Source: Burkholderia pyrrocinia (GTDB lineage Bacteria; Pseudomonadota; Gammaproteobacteria; Burkholderiales; Burkholderiaceae). From it: a stretch of 64,000 bases of DNA. The number at the start of each line of letters is the position of its first letter. Position 1 is the first letter of the stretch. This document shows, one piece after another, positions 54,247-62,200 of the stretch. The stretch covers positions 1,736,001 to 1,800,000 of the forward strand of contig NZ_CP094459.1 of assembly GCF_022809715.1 (NCBI RefSeq). The letters are read 5' to 3'. The notes under the pieces are model-generated. The model was not told the origin of the DNA and did no database searches. It saw only the letters and a program-made list of their open reading frames with translations. Position numbers and translations under genes: made by a program.

Positions 54247-55992
54247 TTACACGCTTAGCGCGTCGACACCATCCTGAGCACGCAAACGCGCGGGCATCGT
54301 GTCGCTGATGATGCGCCCGTTGTCGAGCTTCAGCAGCCGGTCGGCGAGATCGAAATAGCGGTCGTCGTGCGTAATCACGATCACGGCCTTGCCGCGTGCG
54401 CGCAGCTCGGGCAGCAGCTGCTCGTAGAACACGGCCTTGAACGACGGATCCTGGTCGGCCGCCCATTCGTCGAACAGGTAGAACGGCCGGTCTTCCAGAT
54501 ACGCGACGACGAGCGCGAGCCGCTTGCGCTGCCCGGTCGACAGCGCACGGGTCGAGAACGCGCCGTCGACCACTTTCACCTTGTGATCGAGCGCCAGCTT
54601 CGCAACGAGCGCGTTCGCCCGCGCATCGGCCTGCGCGCGGGCCGGATCGTCGGGATCGACGATGCCGAGCAGCGCATCGAACAGGTGGAAATCGTTGAAC
54701 ACCGCGCTGAAGCGCTGCCGGTACGCGGCCCGCTCGCGCCAGCCGATCGTGCGGCCGTCGGCCTCGATCGTGCCTTCCTCGGGCTCGTAGAGCCCCGTCA
54801 GCACCTTCGCGAGCGTCGTCTTGCCGCTGCCGTTGCCGCCGACGATGAACACGAGCTCGCCCGGCTTGATCGTCAGGTCGATCGGCCCGATGCTGAACAT
54901 CCGTTCGTCGCGTTCGTGGAAATACGCGTGCGTGACGCCGCGCAACGTGACGGCGCCGGCCGGCGGCACGTCGGGCGCGTCGGCCGCGGGCGGCACCGTG
55001 CGCAGCGCGCCGAACTCGGCCATCACGCCTTCGATCCGCGTGAGCGACACGCGTGCCGCGTTGACGGTCGGCAGATTGTTCAGGAGGCCGTCGAGCGGCA
55101 CGAGCATGAACAGAAACACGACGACATAACCGGCCGCCGTGCCCGGATCGGCATGCACGCCGAGCTGCGGCCAGAACGACGCCACGCCGAGGAATACGTA
55201 GAACAGGAAGATGATCCAGCCGACGCCGACCGCGTACGCGCTGAACGCGCGGCGGCGGTGGTCGCGCACTTCGCCGATCGCGGCGCCGAGCTGGCCGTCG
55301 ACGAACTGGCGCGCGCGCGCATCGTGCAGCTTCAGTTCCTTTGCGCCGGAAAACAGCGAGCCGAGATAGCCGAACAGGCGGTCCTGCGCCTGGCCGGCCG
55401 CTTCGAGCGACGCGATCGCGCGGCGGTCGCCGGTGTGATAACCGAGCGAGCCAGCGATGATCGCGGCGAGCGCCAGCACGCACACGGGCCACGACAGCCA
55501 CGCGAGGTAGCCGAGGCAGCCGAACACGATCGAGCCGTGCATGACCAGGTTCGGCAGCGCGAAGAACAGCATCGACACGTTGGTCGCGTCGTCGGTCAGT
55601 ACCGACTGCACGGGCGCCGCGCCGATCCGCTCGATGTCGCGCAGTTCGGCCGCGCCGACGCGCCGCGCGAGATGCACGCGCAGCCGCGCCATCGTGTCCT
55701 GCGACAGGCGCGCGAACAGCGTGCCCGACACGATCCGCGTGACGAGCGCGATCACCGCGCACAGCGCGAAGCGCCACGCGAGCGACGCATCGGCCGCACC
55801 GGGTTGCGAGAGCGCGCGGTTCAGCGTCGCGACGAGCAGCACGCTCGCGACGCCGTTCAGCACGCACGCGGTAAGCGCCAGCGCGAGCGACGCGCGGCTT
55901 TCGCGCAGCAGCGCGAGGATCAGGCGCGCCGCGGGGCGGGCGGGCGAGGCGTCGAGGGACGGCGGGGAAGAAGGCTCGTGGGCAGCAGTCAT
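54247..55992 (-). CDS. orbE: Cyclic-peptide/siderophore ABC exporter OrbE (PvdE-like)
   Basis: This is a half-size ABC exporter of 581 residues: six TM helices (about residues 30-320), then an ATPase domain. Walker A is GGNGSGKTTLAKVLTGLY, the signature is a variant STGQRKRLALVVAYL, and Walker B is FYLFDEWAADQDP, the sequence seen in the PvdE/SyrD group. It probably moves ornibactin or its precursor across the inner membrane. The start at 55992 is not certain: the ribosome-binding site is poor and the frame is open upstream, but the upstream residues overlap the OrbS promoter. It is divergent from orbI. Confidence 0.9.
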   Translation of the reverse strand: MTAAHEPSSPPSLDASPARPAARLILALLRESRASLALALTACVLNGVASVLLVATLNRALSQPGAADASLAWRFALCAVIALVTRIVSGTLFARLSQDTMARLRVHLARRVGAAELRDIERIGAAPVQSVLTDDATNVSMLFFALPNLVMHGSIVFGCLGYLAWLSWPVCVLALAAIIAGSLGYHTGDRRAIASLEAAGQAQDRLFGYLGSLFSGAKELKLHDARARQFVDGQLGAAIGEVRDHRRRAFSAYAVGVGWIIFLFYVFLGVASFWPQLGVHADPGTAAGYVVVFLFMLVPLDGLLNNLPTVNAARVSLTRIEGVMAEFGALRTVPPAADAPDVPPAGAVTLRGVTHAYFHERDERMFSIGPIDLTIKPGELVFIVGGNGSGKTTLAKVLTGLYEPEEGTIEADGRTIGWRERAAYRQRFSAVFNDFHLFDALLGIVDPDDPARAQADARANALVAKLALDHKVKVVDGAFSTRALSTGQRKRLALVVAYLEDRPFYLFDEWAADQDPSFKAVFYEQLLPELRARGKAVIVITHDDRYFDLADRLLKLDNGRIISDTMPARLRAQDGVDALSV

Positions 55993-56094
55993 CGGCAACG
56001 TCGGTAAAGGGAAGGCGAGCGAATACGCGGAAGCGGAAAAGTCGATGCGAAAGCGGCGGGCGGGGTGCGCCCGTTCCGGCTTTCCTTCCTGATA

Positions 56095-56119
56095 GACGAA
56101 CGAGCCGCGCAAATATTTA
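56095..56119 (-). promoter_or_regulatory. OrbS-dependent promoter of orbE
   Basis: On the minus strand, TAAA (56119-56116) is separated by exactly 17 nt from CGTC (56098-56095). The bases after CGTC (TATCAG) are the same as after the orbH promoter. This lies about 100 bp before the orbE start. Confidence 0.75.
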
Positions 56120-56167
56120 GCAGCGCATGAAAAAAAATCGGCTGCACGCACTTTGAGCGCAAAACGG

Positions 56168-56192
56168 TAAAAAATCGGCTGCGCCGTTCGTC
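56168..56192 (+). promoter_or_regulatory. OrbS-dependent promoter of orbI
   Basis: TAAA (56168-56171), exactly 17 nt, then CGTC (56189-56192), 70 bp before the orbI start. It is back to back with the orbE promoter, the two -35 elements being 48 bp apart. Confidence 0.75.
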
Positions 56193-56262
56193 ACACCAGT
56201 GAAGCCGCCCCAAGCGGCCCCGAGACTTGGCCTAAGCGGCCGGACCGAAGGACTTCACGCAC

Positions 56263-59200
56263 ATGACGAGTTTCCCGACTGCGCTGCATCACCGAATCCG
56301 CGAACTGGCGCGCATCGCGCCCGACGCACCTGCAATCGCGGTACCTTTCCGGAACGACTTGCGCCTGTCGCGCGGTGCGCTCGACGCGCGTGCGTCGCGG
56401 CTGGCCCGGCAACTGCGCGCGGCCGGCGTCGGCGCGGAAGTGCGGGTCGGCGTCTGCGTCGAGCGCTCGTGCGAGCTGTTCGTCGCGCTGCTGGCCGTGC
56501 TGAAGGCGGGCGGCGTGTTCGTGCCGCTCGATCCGCGTCATCCGGCCGCGCGCCTCGACTGGATCATCCAGGATGCGCAACTGCGGCACGGCATCGTCGA
56601 CGAAGCCGGCCGCACGGCGCTGGGCATGCCGTTCGAATACGCGTTCGATGCGGCAGCGGAAGCGGTGGGCGAGCAGGACTTCGCTGCCGATGACGAAGAC
56701 GTGCCCGTGCACCCGCGTGCGGCCGCCTACATGATCTATACGTCGGGCTCGACCGGCACGCCGAAGGCGGTCGTCGTCGAACACGGGCCGCTCGCCGCGC
56801 ATTGCGACGCGCTCGCGGCCGCGCTGCCGATCGTCGCAGGCGACCGCCTGCTGCATTTCGCGTCGGTCAATTTCGACGCCGCTCATGAGTGCTGGCTCGC
56901 GCCGCTCGCGATCGGCGCCAGTATCGTCGTGGCGCCGCCGCAGCCGTTCGCGCCCGACGCAGCGCATGCGCTGATGGTGCGCGAATCGGTCAACGTCGCC
57001 GCGTTCCCGCCCGCGTACCTGCGCGAATTCGCGGCTGTCGCCGCGCGCGACGGCGTGCCGCCGGCATTGCGCGTGCTCGCGTTCGGCGGCGAAGCGCTGC
57101 CGCAGCAGGCATTCGAGTTCGTGCGCCGCACGTTCCCGTCGGTACGCCTGATCAACGGCTACGGGCCGACCGAGGCCGTGATCTCGCCGATGCTGTGGCC
57201 GGTCGAACCGGGCGAAGCGCCCGTGCTGGCCGCCGACGACGCGTATGCGTCGCTGCCGATCGGCCGCGTGATCGGCCCGCGCGTCGCGCGCATTGACGGC
57301 AATGAGGCCGCTGGCGTGGGCGAGCTGCTGCTCGGCGGCGTCTGCATCGCGCGCGGCTATCACGGCCGCCCGGCGCTGACGGCCGAACGCTTCATTCCCG
57401 ATCCGGACGGCGAGCCGGGTGCGCGCGTCTACCGCACGGGCGATCTCGCCCGCCTGCGCGACGACGGCGCATTCGACTATCTCGGCCGCCTCGACGACCA
57501 GGTCCAGGTGCGCGGCGTGCGCGTGGAGCCCGCGGAAATCGCCGCGTGCCTGCGCTCGCATCCGGCCGTGGCCGACGCGGCGGTGGTCGCCGAAGCCGGC
57601 AACGGACCGACGCGGCTGATCGCATGCGTCGCGCTGCGCGCGGCGGCCGACGATGCGGCACTGAAGGCGCACGTTGCCACGCAGCTGCCGGCCGCATGGC
57701 AACCGCACCGGTTCGTACGTTGCGATGCGCTGCCGTATACGTTGAACGGCAAGATCGACCGTGCCGCGCTGCGCGAGCGGATTGCCGCCGCGCGCGACAC
57801 GACGCAAGGTGCCGGCGCCGCGCCGCGCACGCCGACCGAGCAGCAGCTCGCCGGCCTCTGGCAGACGCTGCTCGGCCTCGACGCCGCGCCGTCGCGCGAC
57901 GACCGTTTCTTCGCGCTGGGTGCCGATTCGCTCGCCGCGATGCAGTTGCAGGCCGCGATTCGCGCCGCATCGCGCGTGAACCTGCGGCTCGATACGCTGT
58001 TCGCCGATCCGGCGCTCGCCGAACTGGCCGAAACGGTCGATCGCGCGGAACGCGAGACAGGCGAGCCGCTGGCCGCCATTTCCGCGCGTCGCGCGCCGGC
58101 CGATACGGTCGCATCGGGCGCGCCGCACGTCGACCGTGCGGCGTCGCTCGCGCAGCAACGCTTCTGGGTGCTCGCGCAAACGCGCGATGCGAGCGCCGCG
58201 TATCACATCGCCGCGCACTGGACGCTCGACGGCACGCTCGATCGCGACGCGCTGCAGCGCGCGCTCGATCACGTGATCGGGCGTCATGAGGCGTGGCGCA
58301 CGACGCTCGTCGACAACGACGACGGCATCGTGATGCAGCGGATTCATGCGCATCTGCCGGTGTCGATCGCCGACATCGACCTGCGCGACCAGCCGCCGGC
58401 CGCGCGCGACGCACAAGCCGCGCGGCTCGCCGAGCGCGATGCGGCCGAACCGTTCGATCTCGCACGCGGCCCGCTGCTGCGCGCGACGCTCGTCGCACTC
58501 GCCGACGACCGTCACCGCCTGCTGCTGACCGCGCATCACGCGATCACCGACGGCTGGAGCTCGCGCTGCGCGTTCGACGAACTGTCGGCTGCATACAGCG
58601 CGTATGCGGAAGGCCGAGAACCGTCGCTGCCTGATCTGCCGATCCAGTACGCCGACTACGCGGACTGGCAGCGCGACATGCTGGCCGGCGGCGAGGGCGA
58701 ACGCCAGCTCGATTACTGGCGCGGCGCATTGCGCGACGTGCCGGGCCCGATCGCGCTGCCGGTCGACCGTCAGCCGGGCGCTGTGCGTACGCTGCAGGGT
58801 GCACGCGTGTCGGTGCGCCTGCCCGACGCGGTTGCGGCCGACGTGCGGCAACTCGCGCGCGACGCGCAGGCCACCGTCTTCACGGTGCTGCTGGCCGCGC
58901 TCGACGCATGGTTGTCGCGTCTGACCGGCGAAACGGACGTCGTCGTCGCGGTGCCGGTCGCGCATCGCCAGCGCGCTGAAACGCGCGCGTTGCTCGGGCT
59001 GTTCCTGAATACGGTCGCGCTGCGCGTGCGCGTGGCGCCGACGCTGCCGTTCCGCGCGCTCGTCGACGCGGCGCGCACGGCGGCGCTCGACGCGGTCGCG
59101 CACCAGGACGTGCCGTTCGAGCGTGTCGTCGATGCGGCGAAGCCGCCGGTCAAGCGCGGCGACGAATGGCTGCGCGTGAAATTCGCGCAGCAGTTCGACG

Positions 59201-62200
59201 CGCGGCACGACAGCGTGCTGCCGGGTGCGATCGCTGTTGCTACGCCGGGGCCCGATCTGGCCGCGCGTTTCGACTTCGCGCTGGATTTCACCGACGACGC
59301 GAACGGGATCGAACTGGTCGCGGCCTATGCGACCGACTGCATCGACGCCGACACCGCACGCGCGTGGCTCGACAGCTATGCGGCGCTCGTCGGCGCGGCC
59401 GCGCACGATCCGCAACGCGCGACGGCCGCGCTGCCGTGCGACGCATCGGCCGCATTGCGCCAGCCGCGCGACGGCCGCGCGCTGAGCGTCGAACATGCCG
59501 ATATCGTCGCCGCGTTCGCGCGACAGGCGGCCGCGTATCCGCATCGCGTCGCGCTCGCCGATGCGTCGGCGTCGCTGACGTTCGCCGAACTCGACGATGC
59601 GTCGAACCGAATCGCGCGTGCGCTGACGCAGCGCGGTGTCGCCGCCGAAGCGTCCGTCATCGTCTGCATCGAACGTTCGGCGCGCTTCGTCGTCGGCCTG
59701 CTCGGCGCGCTGAAGGCCGGTGCGCTCGTCGTGCTGCTCGATCCCGCACAGCCGGCCGCACGACTCGCCGCGGCGGCAGCCGACTGCGGCGCGCGCTGGG
59801 CGCTCGTCGCGGATACGGCCGCGTGGCCGGCCGGCATCGACGCTCAGCCGCTCGACGTCGATACGCTCGCACAGGACGCGACGCTCGCGCATGCAACCGG
59901 CGTGCGCGTCGCACCGCATCCGGAACAGGGCGCGTACCTGATCTATACATCGGGCTCGACCGGCACGCCGAAGGGCGTCGTCGTGTCGCACGGCGCACTG
60001 GCCGACTACGTGCAGGGGATGCTCGACGAACTCGCGTTCGCGCCGGACGCATCGTTCGCGATGGTGTCGACCGTCGCGGCCGACCTCGGCCACACGACGC
60101 TGTTCGGCGCGCTGTGCGCGGGCCGCACGCTGCACCTGCTGCCGGCCGCGTGTGCGTTCGATCCCGACCTGTTCGCGGACGAGATGCGCCGCCGCGACGT
60201 CGGCGTGCTGAAGATCGTGCCGAGCCACCTGCAGGCGCTGCTCGACGCGCGCGTGCCGGCCGACGTGCTGCCGCGCCACGCGCTCGTGACGGGCGGCGAA
60301 ACGCTCACGTGGGCGCTCGTTGCGCGCCTGGCCGCGCTCGCGCCGGCCTGCCGCGTGATCAACCATTACGGGCCGACCGAAGCGACGGTCGGCGCAATTG
60401 CGTGCGACACGGCGTCGATTGCCGCCGATGCGCGCGATCCCGCGAGCGGCGTGCCGCTCGGCCTGCCGCTGCCGAATGCGCGCGCGCTGGTGCTCGATGC
60501 GTTCGGCGCATGCGTGCCGGCCGGCGCGACGGGCGAGCTGTATCTGGGCGGGCCGGGCGTCGCGCGCGGCTACCTCGGGCGTCCGGCGCAGACCGCCGAA
60601 CGCTTCGTACCCGATCCGTTCACGCCCGGCGCGCGGCTGTATCGCACCGGCGACCGCGTGCGATTGCGCGCGGACGGCCGTCTCGCGTTCCTCGGCCGCA
60701 TCGACGACCAGGTGAAGATCCGTGGCTACCGCGTCGAACCGGGCGAGGTGAGTGCAGCCGTGCGCGCGGCCGGCCCGGTCGCGCAAGCCGAAACGCTTGC
60801 GATCGAGTACGACGGCCGCCTGCGGCTCGCGACCTTCGTCGTGATGCGCGACGGCGCGGCATTCGACGAGGCCGCGATGCGCGCGGCGCTTGCCGCGAAG
60901 CTGCCCGACTACATGGTGCCCGCGCAGCTCGTCGTGCTCGCGCGCCTGCCGGTGACCGCGAACGGCAAGATCGATCGCGCGGCGCTGCGCGAACTGGCGG
61001 CCGCGCCGGTCGCGATCGCGTCCGGCGATGCGCCGCAGGGCGCGGTCGAAACGGTGCTCGCCGAAGTCTGGCAGGCCGTGCTGAAGGCGCCGCAGGTGGG
61101 CCGCGACGACAACTTCTTCGAACTCGGCGGCGATTCGATCCTCGTGCTGCAGGTGATCGCTCGTGCGCGCAAGCGCGGCGTGCGCTTCACGCCGAAGCAA
61201 CTGTTCGACAACCCGACGGTGGCCGAACTCGCACGCATCGCGAAGACCGAGGACGTGACTCCTACCGCGCAGCCTGCAATCGCAACCGCAGTGGCGACGC
61301 CGGCTGCCGCGCCAATCCTGACGCCCGCGCAGCAACGCTTCTTCGCGCTCGACGTCCCGCAGCGCGGCCACTGGAACCAGTCGGTCGCGTTCGACGTGCG
61401 CGGGCCGTTCGACGCGGACGCGTTCGCGCGCGCATTCGATGCGTTGCTGACGCATCACGACGCGTTCCGCCAGCGCTTCGCGCTTGGTGCGGACGGCACG
61501 TGGCACGCGAGCGATGCCGCTAAGCCATACGATGCGCTGCCGTTCGTCGAAGTCGCCGCACGCGACGAAGCCGACGCGCTCGCGCGCTTCGACGCATTGC
61601 AGCGCCGTCTCGACCTCGGCCGCGGGCCGCTCGCGTGCGCGTGCGCGGCACGGCTGCCGGACGGCTCGACGCAGCTTTATCTCGCGATTCACCACGCGAT
61701 CGTCGACGGCGTGTCGTGGCGCATCCTGCTCGACGACCTCGACACGGCCTACCGCGCCGCATGCAACCGCACGCCGGTCCGGCTGTCGCAGCCGGGCCTG
61801 CGCGCGGATGCATGGGCCGCACGACTCGCGCGCGCCGCGACGGAACCGGCATCGCCGTTTGTAGCCGAAGCCGCGTACTGGGCCGGGATGGCGCAGGGCG
61901 GCGACCTCGTGCCCGATCATCCGGACGCAGCGGCGACGAATGCCGATGCAGCCGTCGTCGTGCAGACGATCGACGCGGCATTGACCCGCGCGGCGCTGAC
62001 CGATGCGCATGCGGCCTATCGCACGCAGACGATCGAACTGCTGGGCGCGGCGCTCGCGCTGGCGCTATCCGGCGCACGCGGCGGTGGCGCATCGTGCCGC
62101 GTCGAACTGGAAGGGCACGGCCGCGAGGCGCTGTTCGACGATGCGGACGCGAGCCGCACGATCGGCTGGCTGACGAGCCACTACCCGGTGACGCTGCCGG

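Noticed and set aside
56191..62010. Very long open frame (1939 codons) on the minus strand opposite orbI
   Set aside because: It is the antisense shadow of GC-rich NRPS coding sequence; residues are Arg/Ala/His-rich with no domain, and the plus frame has unambiguous NRPS motifs.
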